Below, in pieces: positions 50,559 through 59,250 of a DNA stretch of 64,000 nucleotides. How positions within the stretch are numbered: position 1 is the first letter of the stretch; every line of letters begins with the position of its first letter. This DNA is from Tenuibacillus multivorans (GTDB lineage: Bacteria; Bacillota; Bacilli; Bacillales; Alkalibacillaceae). The notes beneath the pieces are model-generated. The model searched no databases, had not been told where the DNA came from, and saw only the letters and a program-made list of their open reading frames with translations. The DNA lies in the NCBI RefSeq assembly GCF_900103915.1, contig NZ_FNIG01000004.1, positions 222,778-286,777 of the forward strand, given 5' to 3'. Made by a program: the position numbers and the translations under genes.

Positions 50559-51578
50559 ATGAAAGGTAAACTAGTGCTCTTCATTTTACTCTTGTCAATG
50601 GTAGGGCTACTTGCTGCTTGCGGGGAAGATACGGTCGATGATGTTGTGAATTCACTAAACAAAAAAGAACAAGACATGGAAAGCTTTAAAACAACAGCGA
50701 CCATGGAAATCCAAACAGGAGAAGAACCACAGCAATTTGATGTACAAGTCTGGCATAAGAAAGATGACTATTACAAAGTGGTACTGCAGAATCAATTAGA
50801 TGATAAAGGAAATCAAGTTATATTACGCAATGACGAAGGTGTTTTTGTATTAACTCCTTCCATCAACAAAAGTTACAAGTTCCAAAATGATTGGCCAAAA
50901 CATCACAGTCAGCCGTATTTATTCACCTCACTCGTATCGGATATTAATAATGATGCCGATCGTGAGTTTAAGGTTACTGAAAATTATTACGTCTTCACAG
51001 TGAAAACAAATTATAAGGGCAATCAACAGTTACCGTATCAAGAAATTTACTTCCATAAGAAATCATTAGAACCAGCGCTTGTCAAAGTATTGAATTCACA
51101 AAACGAGCCAATGGTTAACGTTGATTTCTCTGATTTTGAATTCAATCCAGAAATTGCAAATACTGAATTTGATACAGAAGAAAATTTAGCTGAAGGAACT
51201 GTTAGCGTTCCAACCATGGCTGAATTAGAAGAACAGTCTATGGCCGTTTATTACCCGGATAACCTTCCAGAAGGTGCTGAGCTAGCAAGTGAAGAAGTTG
51301 TTTCATTTGAAAATGGAGAACGGTCAATCTTATCATTTGAAGGTGACAAAAATTTCACATTGGTTCAAGAGATGTATCAATCACATCCGACGAATATAGA
51401 AGTACCAGTCTATGCTTCGGGTGAGATGGTTGATTTAGGATTTACAGTGGGTCATTTATCAAATAACACCCTAGAATGGCAACAAGATGGTATGAATTTC
51501 GTGTTGGCGAGTGACACTTTAACCGTTGATGAAATGGTTGTAGTAGCAAAATCTGTACAAGATCGTGCGATGAAGTAA
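50559..51578 (+). CDS. ydcC: Outer-surface lipoprotein YdcC (LolA-like fold)
   Basis: The 339-residue lipoprotein has lipobox LLAAC with Cys21. The following domain, with VVNSLNKKEQDMESFKTTAT and repeated beta strands (VQVWHKKDDYYKVVL), resembles the LolA-like fold. In Bacillus YdcC is linked to sporulation, and the gene lies between acpS and alr, as here. The C-terminal part (DUF4367-like, SILSFEGDKNFTLVQEMY) is probably a second beta domain. Precise function unknown. Confidence 0.85.
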   Translation: MKGKLVLFILLLSMVGLLAACGEDTVDDVVNSLNKKEQDMESFKTTATMEIQTGEEPQQFDVQVWHKKDDYYKVVLQNQLDDKGNQVILRNDEGVFVLTPSINKSYKFQNDWPKHHSQPYLFTSLVSDINNDADREFKVTENYYVFTVKTNYKGNQQLPYQEIYFHKKSLEPALVKVLNSQNEPMVNVDFSDFEFNPEIANTEFDTEENLAEGTVSVPTMAELEEQSMAVYYPDNLPEGAELASEEVVSFENGERSILSFEGDKNFTLVQEMYQSHPTNIEVPVYASGEMVDLGFTVGHLSNNTLEWQQDGMNFVLASDTLTVDEMVVVAKSVQDRAMK

Positions 51579-51598
51579 AATGAAACATAATCTGACTA

Positions 51599-51639
51599 AA
51601 TTACCCGTAATATTTAAGATATTATGGGTAATTTTTTTG
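51599..51639 (+). terminator. Terminator after ydcC
   Basis: AATTACCCGTAATAT pairs with ATATTATGGGTAATT, followed by TTTTT. Confidence 0.8.
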
Positions 51640-51736
51640 TCTAGACCATTTCCAATAATCGCTATATTGACAATACAAGAGTTGTCCTAGGATAATAATA
51701 AACAACAATAAATGTTTAATAGAAGAGGGTCTTGAC

Positions 51737-52855
51737 ATGGATAAATCAGCTTATCATCGCGATACTTGGGTAGAGGTAGATTTAGACGCAATAAGACATA
51801 ACGTTAAAACAATGAACCATCATTTAAAGGATAAAGAGGTTATGGCCGTTGTGAAGGCTGATGCATATGGTCACGGTGAAATTGAAGTGGCTGAAGCCGC
51901 GCTTGAATCGGGTGCTACAAGGTTAGCAGTTGCGGTACTTGATGAAGGGTTACGCTTGCGTCAAAAGTTCCCTGATATACCTATTTTAGTGATGGGATGG
52001 ACGGATCCCAAATACGTAGCATTGGCAGCTCAACACAACATCACCTTAACGACGTTTCAATCGGATTGGATCAAACAGGCTAGCTCCTATTTAAATGATG
52101 AACATTTAAACGTTCACCTAAAAGTGGACACAGGTATGGGACGAATAGGTATAAGAAGTGTTGAAGAGGCATATGATGTAATTAAGGCATGTAAACATAC
52201 CAATATATTCATTACGGGTGTTTTTACTCATTTTGCAACGGCTGATGAGCCAGGTAATCACTATTACAGTCAGCAGATCGCAGCATTCAAACAATGGCTA
52301 ATTCAAGTGAAGCGGTACCTTCAAGAAAATATAGTAATACATATCGGAAATACTGCTGCAGCTATGCGGTTTCCAGACGATATGTTTGATGCCGTACGCT
52401 TTGGAATCGGCATGTATGGTCTATACCCTTCAAAATTTGTTAGTGAAAATGTCTCTCTTCATCTTAAGCAAGCATTTTCTTTATATAGCCGACTGATTCA
52501 CGTCAAACGAATTAACAAAGGAGATGCTATTAGCTACGGAAAAACGTATGTTGCAGACCAAGATGAATGGATAGGGACGATTCCCATTGGTTATGGTGAT
52601 GGTTGGATTCGTAAACTGCAAAACTTTCAAGTGTTAATCCATGGAAAGAAACTTCCTATAGTTGGACGTATCTGTATGGACCAATGTATGATACGTCTTG
52701 ATCATCCTTATGAAATAGGAACTAGTGTGACATTAATTGGTTCTGACCAAACGGGAGTTGTGTCGATGGATGATGTAGCAGATTATCTTGAAACCATAAA
52801 CTATGAAATCCCTTGTATACTTGGGAAACGCATTCCACGTTATTATATTAACTAG
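51737..52855 (+). CDS. alr: Alanine racemase
   Basis: The 372-residue fold-type III PLP enzyme has the cofactor lysine in AVVKADAYGHG (about residue 41). Other marks are HLKVDTGMGRIGIR near 131, GIGMYGLYPS near 223 and the catalytic tyrosine region AISYGKTYVA near 262. It supplies D-alanine for peptidoglycan. GAGGGT precedes the ATG. The ndoAI-ndoA pair follows, as in B. subtilis. Confidence 0.95.
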   Translation: MDKSAYHRDTWVEVDLDAIRHNVKTMNHHLKDKEVMAVVKADAYGHGEIEVAEAALESGATRLAVAVLDEGLRLRQKFPDIPILVMGWTDPKYVALAAQHNITLTTFQSDWIKQASSYLNDEHLNVHLKVDTGMGRIGIRSVEEAYDVIKACKHTNIFITGVFTHFATADEPGNHYYSQQIAAFKQWLIQVKRYLQENIVIHIGNTAAAMRFPDDMFDAVRFGIGMYGLYPSKFVSENVSLHLKQAFSLYSRLIHVKRINKGDAISYGKTYVADQDEWIGTIPIGYGDGWIRKLQNFQVLIHGKKLPIVGRICMDQCMIRLDHPYEIGTSVTLIGSDQTGVVSMDDVADYLETINYEIPCILGKRIPRYYIN

Positions 52856-52928
52856 ACATCATATTTTTTGTCATTTTTCTATATAAGGCTTAAAATTCTT
52901 TCATAAACGACTTTTTTTCCGTTTTTTC

Positions 52929-52958
52929 TTTACGAATTGTGGAGAATAATGCTATTAT
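52929..52958 (+). promoter_or_regulatory. Candidate sigma-A promoter of ndoAI-ndoA
   Basis: TTTACG (52929-52934) and TATTAT (52953-52958) are 18 nt apart, about 40 nt before the antitoxin start. Confidence 0.55.
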
Positions 52959-53000
52959 GGGGTATAGATTTGCTGCGTGAAAATGCTGGGGGTGTAAGGA

Positions 53001-53279
53001 ATGTCTGAATCTTCGAAAGAGATCGTTGTAAAATTACCAACTTCTTTACTAAACGAATGTGACAGCTTAGTACAAAACCAAGATGATTTAGATCGTGAAA
53101 CACTAATTATGCAAGCGGTCAACGCGTACGTTCAAGATGAGAAGAAACGAAAAATTAAAGAAAAGATGCGCCGTGGTTATGTCGAAATGAGAAATATCAA
53201 CTTAGGGATTGCATCAGAAGCATTTGTAGCCGAAGAGGAGGCTGAAACCACTCTTGAGCGCTTAGTGAGTGGGGTGTAA
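53001..53279 (+). CDS. ndoAI: Antitoxin EndoAI (MazE-like, RHH)
   Basis: The 92-residue protein has an N-terminal ribbon-helix-helix region ([18 protein letters not shown]) and an acidic C-terminal tail that would bind the toxin ([14 protein letters not shown]). It neutralises EndoA and probably represses the pair. The start of ndoA follows 5 nt after its stop, and alr precedes it, as in B. subtilis. Confidence 0.93.
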   Translation: MSESSKEIVVKLPTSLLNECDSLVQNQDDLDRETLIMQAVNAYVQDEKKRKIKEKMRRGYVEMRNINLGIASEAFVAEEEAETTLERLVSGV

Positions 53280-53284
53280 TTAAC

Positions 53285-53635
53285 TTGTACGTAAAACGTG
53301 GCGACGTCTACTATGCAGATCTAACCCCTGTGGTAGGTTCTGAACAAGGCGGTGTTCGCCCAGTGCTTATCATACAAAATAATATCGGAAACCGTTTCAG
53401 CCCTACAGTAATTGTAGGTGCTATCACGGCTCAAATCCAGAAGGCTAAACTGCCTACTCATGTTGAAATTGATTCTAAAAAGTATGGGTTTGAAAGAGAC
53501 TCAGTTGTCTTATTAGAGCAAATCCGAACTATAGACAAGCAACGTTTAACGGATAAAATTACAACTTTGGATGAGCATCTCATGAGACAAGTTGATGAAG
53601 CTCTACAAATCAGTTTAGGTTTAATGGATTTATAG
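53285..53635 (+). CDS. ndoA: Endoribonuclease toxin EndoA (MazF)
   Basis: The 116-residue MazF-family toxin has the conserved start [19 protein letters not shown] with the active-site arginine region [10 protein letters not shown]. Further marks are [20 protein letters not shown] and the terminal [18 protein letters not shown]. It cleaves mRNA at a U-ACAU-type site in Bacillus. The start is TTG. It is followed by a terminator and the 21-bp repeat array, then rsbR. Confidence 0.95.
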   Translation: MYVKRGDVYYADLTPVVGSEQGGVRPVLIIQNNIGNRFSPTVIVGAITAQIQKAKLPTHVEIDSKKYGFERDSVVLLEQIRTIDKQRLTDKITTLDEHLMRQVDEALQISLGLMDL

Positions 53636-53638
53636 TTT

Positions 53639-53673
53639 AACACCTAGTGTCTTGATGTGCACTAGGTGTTTTT
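53639..53673 (+). terminator. Terminator after ndoA
   Basis: AACACCTAGTG pairs with CACTAGGTGTT around TCTTGATG, followed by TTTATTT. Confidence 0.85.
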
Positions 53674-53735
53674 ATTTGGCTCTAAAATGTTTGTTGGGGT
53701 GGCAATTTTCTGATAACTTATTGACTAGGCTCATG

Positions 53736-53860
53736 TTAGGTCCTCGCTAGCTACGGGGCGATCAACTAGCCTCCTCGAACTCCACTATCGTTACGTTCTG
53801 TGGTGTCTTTCATGGCTAACTTTCCCGCAAGAGTCTTGGGCCAACCTGGAAATAAGACTC
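53736..53860. other. GC-richer gene-free segment before array 2
   Basis: This stretch (CTCGCTAGCTACGGGGCGAT onward to TTGGGCCAACCTGG) is visibly richer in G and C than its surroundings. It has no credible gene, and contains CCCGCAAGAGTCTTGGGCC, which is reminiscent of dispersed GC-rich repeats. No second copy is present in this window. Confidence 0.35.
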
Positions 53861-53890
53861 ATAATGCAGATTAAAAAAACCGCATTCATG

Positions 53891-54075
53891 AGGTTTATTG
53901 GGGAATTAACGATGGACATTGGGGAATTAGAGCTCTTCATTGGGCAAAAAATCAACTCCATTGGGGAATTACCGGTTATAATGGGGGAATTATTTTCCGT
54001 CATAGGGCATTCACCATGGTTCATTGGGGAATTATCCGTTTCAATGGGTAATCAGCCACTACGATGGGCGCTCAA
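53891..54075. repeat. 21-bp tandem repeat array, array 2
   Basis: About nine diverged units of exactly 21 bp run in register. TTGGGG or its variants recur at 53898, 53919, 53940, 53961 and 53982, and on at 21-bp steps to about 54065. The best consensus is CATTGGGGAATTA plus 8 variable bases. Read on the plus strand it translates as a 7-residue repeat of the type F-I-G-E-L-x-x within an open frame (53864-54097). It is the same family as the array at 36133-36367. Coding potential is doubtful: no ribosome site precedes the frame. Confidence 0.85.
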
Positions 54076-54200
54076 CAACTTTCATAGGAGATTATAGATG
54101 CAACTAAGTTTTTTACAATCCTTTTAAGTATTCTGAAAAATGTAGCACTATTTCTTTAGAAGTGTTAAATTTGAAGTATATAACTAAAATTGGGGGGTTT

Positions 54201-55079
54201 ATGAAAGTGAATCCGGAATATAAAGATATTCTATTAGATTATAGTGACGAAATTATTAAAAAATGGATGGACGACTTAGAGGACAATAAACTGAAAGAAT
54301 ACAAATCCACGGTGTCAAATGAATTGATCGAACAGGTAAACAGAGAATTTGTAAATCTCATTTTCTCAAAGCTAAAAGATGGGGTGAACTACGAATCATT
54401 AGAGCAATTCTCTGAACGAATCGTTAATTTAGGCTGGCCGTTAGCTTATCTTACAGAAGGCATGCAATCCTTCAGAAGTATTTGTATACGGACAATTCTA
54501 GAACAAATAGATAATAAGGATGAGGCCTTTTTTCTAGAAGTGATGGATGATGTTAATAATTGGGTAGACCCAATTAAGAATCAGCTTATTAATGAGTATT
54601 CAAATAACTGGAATAACATCATTTCATTACAAAAAGTAGCATTACAAGAACTTTCTGTACCATTAATTCCTGTAATGGAAGGCATTACCGTCATGCCACT
54701 AGTGGGAACGATTGACACGGATCGCGCGAAATTGATTATGGAGAATTTATTAGATGGTGTCATTAAATCTCGAGCAGAGGTTGTTTTAATCGATATAACC
54801 GGTGTACCTGTGGTGGATACAATGGTTGCACATCACATTGTACAGGCAGCAGAAGCTGTTCGTTTGATCGGATCTACTTGTATATTAGTTGGGATTAGAC
54901 CGGAAATTGCTCAGACCATTGTCAACTTAGGTATTGATTTAAGTAGATTCCCAACTAAAAGCTCTTTGAAAAAAGGGTTTGAAAAAGCTCTAGAAATGAC
55001 GAATCGAGATATTGTTAACGTAAAAGAGAAGGATGCGGATATTATTGACGATATGGTGCAGTCAATTGATAAGGAGTGA
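54201..55079 (+). CDS. rsbRA: Stressosome protein RsbR (RsbRA)
   Basis: The 292-residue protein has an N-terminal non-heme-globin-like helical domain (about residues 1-140) and a C-terminal STAS domain (about 155-270). The phosphorylatable threonines would lie in the [20 protein letters not shown] strand-helix and near the [18 protein letters not shown] segment. It forms the stressosome core with RsbS and holds RsbT. ATG at 54201 follows GGGGGG. It is the first gene of the eight-gene sigB locus. Confidence 0.93.
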   Translation: MKVNPEYKDILLDYSDEIIKKWMDDLEDNKLKEYKSTVSNELIEQVNREFVNLIFSKLKDGVNYESLEQFSERIVNLGWPLAYLTEGMQSFRSICIRTILEQIDNKDEAFFLEVMDDVNNWVDPIKNQLINEYSNNWNNIISLQKVALQELSVPLIPVMEGITVMPLVGTIDTDRAKLIMENLLDGVIKSRAEVVLIDITGVPVVDTMVAHHIVQAAEAVRLIGSTCILVGIRPEIAQTIVNLGIDLSRFPTKSSLKKGFEKALEMTNRDIVNVKEKDADIIDDMVQSIDKE

Positions 55080-55084
55080 AAGAG

Positions 55085-55444
55085 ATGAGAATCCCAATAT
55101 TAAAACTACAGAATTATTTACTCGTATCCATTCAAGTGGAATTAGACGATCAAACGGCAATAGAATTTCAAGAAGATTTATTAAATAAAATTCACGAAAC
55201 AGGAGCGACTGGCGTTGTCGTCGATTTAACTTCTGTTGAAATTATTGAGTCTTTTATTGCCAAAGTATTAGGTGATGTTGTTTCAATGGCAGAATTAATG
55301 GGGGCTAAAGTCGTTTTAACAGGTATTCAACCTGCAGTTTCCATGACCTTAATTGATCTTGGCATTCATTTAAAGAATGTAAAAACAGCGTTAGATCTTG
55401 AACAAGGATTAATTAAGTTGAAACAAGAATTGGAGGAGAAGTGA
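55085..55444 (+). CDS. rsbS: Stressosome STAS protein RsbS
   Basis: The 119-residue single STAS domain begins [20 protein letters not shown]. The phosphorylated serine is in [18 protein letters not shown] and [17 protein letters not shown] is also conserved. It is phosphorylated by RsbT, releasing the kinase. The ATG at 55085 is preferred; AAGGAG lies 9 nt upstream, overlapping the rsbR stop. Start and stop overlaps show coupling with rsbR and rsbT. Confidence 0.94.
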   Translation: MRIPILKLQNYLLVSIQVELDDQTAIEFQEDLLNKIHETGATGVVVDLTSVEIIESFIAKVLGDVVSMAELMGAKVVLTGIQPAVSMTLIDLGIHLKNVKTALDLEQGLIKLKQELEEK

Positions 55445-55845
55445 TGAAAGGGTCCCTATCAAAAGTGCCAATCTCTAAAGAATGGGACATCGTTGGTGCT
55501 AGGCAAACTGGACGGAACATTGCCAAGGAACTAGGGTTTGGCTCAGTAAATCAAGCCCGTATAGCTACTACGATATCGGAATTAGCTCGGAATATTTATT
55601 TATATACAGAATATGGTGAAATCTCTTTTGAGGAAGTTTGTGAGAAAACTAAAGTTGGATTAAAAATAATAGCAACTGACTCAGGGCCTGGTATAAAAGA
55701 TATAAGTAGGGTAATGGAGGATGGGTATTCGACTTCTGGTGGATTAGGAGCTGGATTACCAGGTGTAAAACGTTTGATGGATGAATTTGATGTTGAATCT
55801 AATGGAGATGGAACAAAGATAACAGTGATTATGTGGTTGAGGTAA
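55444..55845 (+). CDS. rsbT: Serine/threonine kinase RsbT
   Basis: The 133-residue GHKL-type kinase has the N-box ISELARNIYLYTEYG near residue 43, the G1 box ATDSGPGIKD near 79 and the G2 box GGLGAGLPGVKRLMDEF near 100. It phosphorylates RsbR and RsbS and, once free, activates RsbU. The ATG at 55444 overlaps the rsbS stop. Confidence 0.94.
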   Translation: MKGSLSKVPISKEWDIVGARQTGRNIAKELGFGSVNQARIATTISELARNIYLYTEYGEISFEEVCEKTKVGLKIIATDSGPGIKDISRVMEDGYSTSGGLGAGLPGVKRLMDEFDVESNGDGTKITVIMWLR

Positions 55846-55862
55846 TTGTGGGGTGAGAAAAC

Positions 55863-56873
55863 TTGTGCTCATTAAGATCAGACATCGGAGATTATAAAGA
55901 ACTATTAAGACAATATATTAAAACAAAGGATGAAGCGGTACTTTATGAAGCAGAGCAATTTAGCAAAAGCTCTATTCAAAACAATATATCACCTGATGAG
56001 ATAATAAATGAACACTATCAAGCCATTTTAGAGTTAATACCGGATTTAGATGAGCGTGTGAAAGATTCATTTTATTTTTTAATTGAAACGATGATTAGTT
56101 ATGGCTTAGCTTATCAAGAATATCACGTTTTAAGAGAAAAACAAATTGAACTTCGTGCTGAAATTGATGTTGCAGCTAATATGCAAGACACGTTATTAAA
56201 CACATCTATTCCAAACGTGGAACATATTGATATCGGTGCGAAATCAGTACCGGCTAAACAAATGAATGGGGATTATTACCATTTTGTTCAAGATGATGAG
56301 GGGAATATAGGAGTTGCCATTGCAGATGTTATTGGAAAAGGAATTCCTGCAGCTTTTTTTATGTCGATGATCAAGTATGCGATGGAGAGTTTTCCTGAAA
56401 ACAGAATGTACCCAAAAGTCATTTTGGAATTGTTAAACCGTGTTGTTGAACGAAATGTAGAATCGGGTATGTTTGTCACGATGTTTTATGGGTTATATGA
56501 TATATATCGACACGATTTTTATTATGCAACAGCTGGTCATGAACCTGGATTTATTTATCGAGCAGAAGACGATTACTTTGAGGAAATAGATGCTAAAGGA
56601 CTCTTGCTTGGTGTTAAGAATGATGTGAAATATCGCCAGTATGTGAACCATATTCATAATGGTGATATGATTGTTTTATTAACAGACGGCTTTACAGAAT
56701 GCCGGAGCGGGGACCGCTTTATTGAACGAGAAGAAGTATTAGATATCATTAAGCAAAATAAACATTTACCCGCAAACGATATCGTTGAGAATGTTTACAA
56801 AAGCCTAGAGAGATTTCAGGATTTTAATATGAGAGATGACTTTACGCTCATCATCATAAAAAGAAATAATTAA
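55863..56873 (+). CDS. rsbU: Phosphatase RsbU (PP2C type)
   Basis: The 336-residue protein has an N-terminal RsbT-binding helical domain (about residues 1-110) and a PPM/SpoIIE phosphatase domain. The phosphatase marks are EIDVAANMQDTLL, KQMNGDYYHF, GVAIADVIGKGIPAAFFMS and VLLTDGFTE. It dephosphorylates RsbV when bound by RsbT. The start is TTG at 55863 after GGGGTGAG. Confidence 0.93.
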   Translation: MCSLRSDIGDYKELLRQYIKTKDEAVLYEAEQFSKSSIQNNISPDEIINEHYQAILELIPDLDERVKDSFYFLIETMISYGLAYQEYHVLREKQIELRAEIDVAANMQDTLLNTSIPNVEHIDIGAKSVPAKQMNGDYYHFVQDDEGNIGVAIADVIGKGIPAAFFMSMIKYAMESFPENRMYPKVILELLNRVVERNVESGMFVTMFYGLYDIYRHDFYYATAGHEPGFIYRAEDDYFEEIDAKGLLLGVKNDVKYRQYVNHIHNGDMIVLLTDGFTECRSGDRFIEREEVLDIIKQNKHLPANDIVENVYKSLERFQDFNMRDDFTLIIIKRNN

Positions 56874-56875
56874 CA

Positions 56876-56901
56876 GTTTTATTTTGATATGGATGGGGTA
56901 A
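56876..56901 (+). promoter_or_regulatory. Candidate sigma-B promoter for rsbV-rsbW-sigB-rsbX
   Basis: GTTTTA (56876-56881) and GGGTAA (56896-56901) are 14 nt apart, matching the sigma-B consensus GTTTAA-N12-15-GGGTAT. The position, just upstream of rsbV, is the one of the autoregulatory promoter in B. subtilis. Confidence 0.75.
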
Positions 56902-56937
56902 ATATAAATAGCTTTAAATCGGTAGAGGGGGACATAT

Positions 56938-57267
56938 ATGAACTTGCATATCGATGACTATAAGGATGGGGATCTTTACGTGTTAAAACTGGCTGGTGAA
57001 ATAGACGCATATACAGCACCTCAATTAAAGGAAAAACTACTTGAATTAATTAAAACAGAAGGAATCGGAGTCATGGTTGATTTGGAGAAAATTAATTATA
57101 TGGATAGTACGGGTCTTGGCGTTTTTATTAGCGCTTTAAAAACAGCAAATGAAACAAACCGCTCATTTAAATTAATTAATCTACAGGAAAATGTCTATCG
57201 CTTGTTTAATATTACCGGGCTAAACGAAGTTATGGATATCGATAATACAATTAGAGGTGGTAAGTAA
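56938..57267 (+). CDS. rsbV: Anti-anti-sigma factor RsbV
   Basis: The 109-residue STAS protein has LAGEIDAYTAPQLKEKL and the phosphorylated serine in NYMDSTGLGVFISALK. Unphosphorylated RsbV binds RsbW and frees sigma-B. GGTAGAGGGGG precedes the ATG. Its TAA overlaps the rsbW ATG (TAATG). Confidence 0.95.
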   Translation: MNLHIDDYKDGDLYVLKLAGEIDAYTAPQLKEKLLELIKTEGIGVMVDLEKINYMDSTGLGVFISALKTANETNRSFKLINLQENVYRLFNITGLNEVMDIDNTIRGGK

Positions 57268-57746
57268 TGGGGAAACCTTTTGATTTTGTTGAAATGAAAC
57301 TGCCTGCTAAGTCAGAGTATGTCGGTGTACTTCGTTTAACCGTTTCAGGTGTAGCTAATAGATTGGGATTTTCCTATGAAGATATTGAGGACTTAAAGGT
57401 CGCTGTTTCAGAGGCCATTACTAATGCTGTCAAACATGCTTATTTTGAAGAGGATCAAGGTGAAGTCACGATAGGCTTTGGTATGTATAAAGATCGTTTA
57501 GAAGTGATGGTAGCCGATTATGGTGATAGTTTTGATTTAGAAAAAATAAAGGAAGACATAGGCCCTTATGATCGTGAAATGCCTATAGACAACATGAAAG
57601 AAGGAGGGTTTGGTCTTTTTCTAATTGATGCCCTAATGGATAAAGTCGAGATTAATAATAATCACGGAGTAGTCGTGCTGATGACCAAGTATTTGCATGA
57701 AAATGAGGTGGGGCAAAATGACGACCAAATCTCAACAACACAGTAA
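57267..57746 (+). CDS. rsbW: Anti-sigma-B factor and kinase RsbW
   Basis: The 159-residue GHKL kinase has the N-box VSEAITNAVKHAYFEEDQGE near residue 45, the G1-type VADYGDSFD near 82 and the G2 box EGGFGLFLIDALMD near 110. It binds sigma-B or phosphorylates RsbV. It overlaps sigB by 29 nt. Confidence 0.95.
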   Translation: MGKPFDFVEMKLPAKSEYVGVLRLTVSGVANRLGFSYEDIEDLKVAVSEAITNAVKHAYFEEDQGEVTIGFGMYKDRLEVMVADYGDSFDLEKIKEDIGPYDREMPIDNMKEGGFGLFLIDALMDKVEINNNHGVVVLMTKYLHENEVGQNDDQISTTQ

Positions 57747-58506
57747 CGATGATGAAATCTATCAACTTATTGCACAGCTGCATGAGGCACCAGATAATGA
57801 AGACATACAGGAACAGATTGTGCTTAAGTATGAAAACTTGGTCCATTCCATTGCTCAAAAGTATTCTAAAAGCACATCCATTCATGAAGATTTAGTTCAA
57901 GTCGGTATGTTAGGTTTAATCGCAGCGGTGAGACGCTATGATGAGTCATATGGCAAATCGTTTGAATCGTTTGCCATACCCACAATCATCGGTGAGATTA
58001 AACGCTTTATCCGAGATAAAACATGGAGTGTACATGTTCCAAGAAGAATCAAAGAATTAGGGCCGAAAATTAAAAAAGCGGTCGAGGAATTAACAACAGA
58101 ACATCAGGATTCACCTTCAGTTGAACAGATTGCAAAATATCTGGAAGTGACTGAAGAGGAAGTACTAGAAGCTATGGAGATGGGGAAAAGCTATAATGCC
58201 CTATCCACAGATCGAAAAATTGAAGCTGATTCTGATGGTAGTACGGTGACGATTTTAGATTTAGTTGGTGCTCAAGAATCTGGCTATCAACAAATAGACT
58301 ATAAATTATTAGTTGAAAAGCTAATGCCATTAATATCAGAACGTGAACAACAAATTTTAAAATGTATTTTCTTTGAAAACCTAAGCCAAAAAGAAACAGG
58401 TGAGTGTCTAGGATTATCCCAAATGCATGTTTCGAGATTGCAACGCCGCGCCCTTCGTAAGTTAAGAGACACCATTTCCGAAGAAGACATGGAGGTATTA
58501 TTTTGA
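57718..58506 (+). CDS. sigB: RNA polymerase sigma factor SigB
   Basis: The 262-residue sigma-70 group 3 factor has region 2 with HEDLVQVGMLGLIAAVRRYD and FAIPTIIGEIKRFIRDK, region 3 with VEQIAKYLEVTEEEVLEAM, and region 4 with LSQKETGECLGLSQMHVSRL. It directs the general stress regulon. ATG at 57718 is chosen, with GAGGTGG upstream inside rsbW. Confidence 0.96.
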   Translation: MTTKSQQHSNDDEIYQLIAQLHEAPDNEDIQEQIVLKYENLVHSIAQKYSKSTSIHEDLVQVGMLGLIAAVRRYDESYGKSFESFAIPTIIGEIKRFIRDKTWSVHVPRRIKELGPKIKKAVEELTTEHQDSPSVEQIAKYLEVTEEEVLEAMEMGKSYNALSTDRKIEADSDGSTVTILDLVGAQESGYQQIDYKLLVEKLMPLISEREQQILKCIFFENLSQKETGECLGLSQMHVSRLQRRALRKLRDTISEEDMEVLF

Positions 58507-59108
58507 TTGACAACCATGATCATATGGAAGTCTCGACATTCCAAAAACCGAAAGACGGAAATGATTATTCGGGAGATAGTTATTTCTATTTTGAGAGTGA
58601 AGACTTCTTTATATGTGCGCTAGCGGATGGATTAGGAAGTGGTGAGGTCGCGAAAGCTTCATCTGAAGTAGTTATTGATGTTATTAAAGATCATGTTTAT
58701 TCCCCAATAGACGATTTGCTAAGTAAATGTAATCAAGAATTTTTAGGGAATGACAGGCGCGGATCTGTTTTAGGTATATTAAAGATTGACTATCATAAAC
58801 AGTCGTATTCATATGTTTCTTTAGGAAACGTTGGGATTATTGTTATGCCAACTGAAGGTCGAAAACAGCGAAATATTCCTGTCTCGGGCTATTTATCTGG
58901 GATTCCGTTTCAAACGAAGGTTCAACGTGGGGCCATTACTCCCGGGACTGTATTTTTTATGTTTTCTGACGGGGTTGATGAAAGGCAGCTAACAAAAGAA
59001 TTTTATAATAATCAATCGATGCCCTTAACCATTGAATGGTTTGCATTAAGACAAGAAGTGACGTTAAAGGACGATACAACTTTAATCGCAATGAAATATA
59101 CAGGATAG
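58503..59108 (+). CDS. rsbX: Phosphatase RsbX
   Basis: The 201-residue PP2C-like protein has FICALADGLGSGEVAKASSE near residue 36 and TVFFMFSDGVDERQL near 150. It dephosphorylates RsbS and RsbR to reset the stressosome. The TTG start overlaps the sigB stop (TTGA), with GAGGT 7 nt upstream. It ends the locus. Confidence 0.92.
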   Translation: MIDNHDHMEVSTFQKPKDGNDYSGDSYFYFESEDFFICALADGLGSGEVAKASSEVVIDVIKDHVYSPIDDLLSKCNQEFLGNDRRGSVLGILKIDYHKQSYSYVSLGNVGIIVMPTEGRKQRNIPVSGYLSGIPFQTKVQRGAITPGTVFFMFSDGVDERQLTKEFYNNQSMPLTIEWFALRQEVTLKDDTTLIAMKYTG

Positions 59109-59116
59109 TTTAGAGG

Positions 59117-59147
59117 ACGAGCCCTATCATAGTCGGCTCGTTTTTTT
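59117..59147 (+). terminator. Terminator of the sigB locus
   Basis: ACGAGCC pairs with GGCTCGT, followed by T7. Confidence 0.85.
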
Positions 59148-59250
59148 ATGCCCTTTTAAAAAATGCAACCATGCTTTAAGGCGTGTTTTCTCTATTTGCT
59201 GGATTTTTGTTACAATAGGTAGGAGATTATGAATCGAGGAGGAAAATGGT

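Noticed and set aside
53001..53635. Novel toxin-antitoxin system
   Set aside because: It is the well-known ndoAI-ndoA (MazEF) pair in its standard place.
53864..54097. 77-codon frame with F-I-G-E-L repeats
   Set aside because: No ribosome site precedes it, and the matching frame in the sister array has stops, so I list the repeat rather than a gene.
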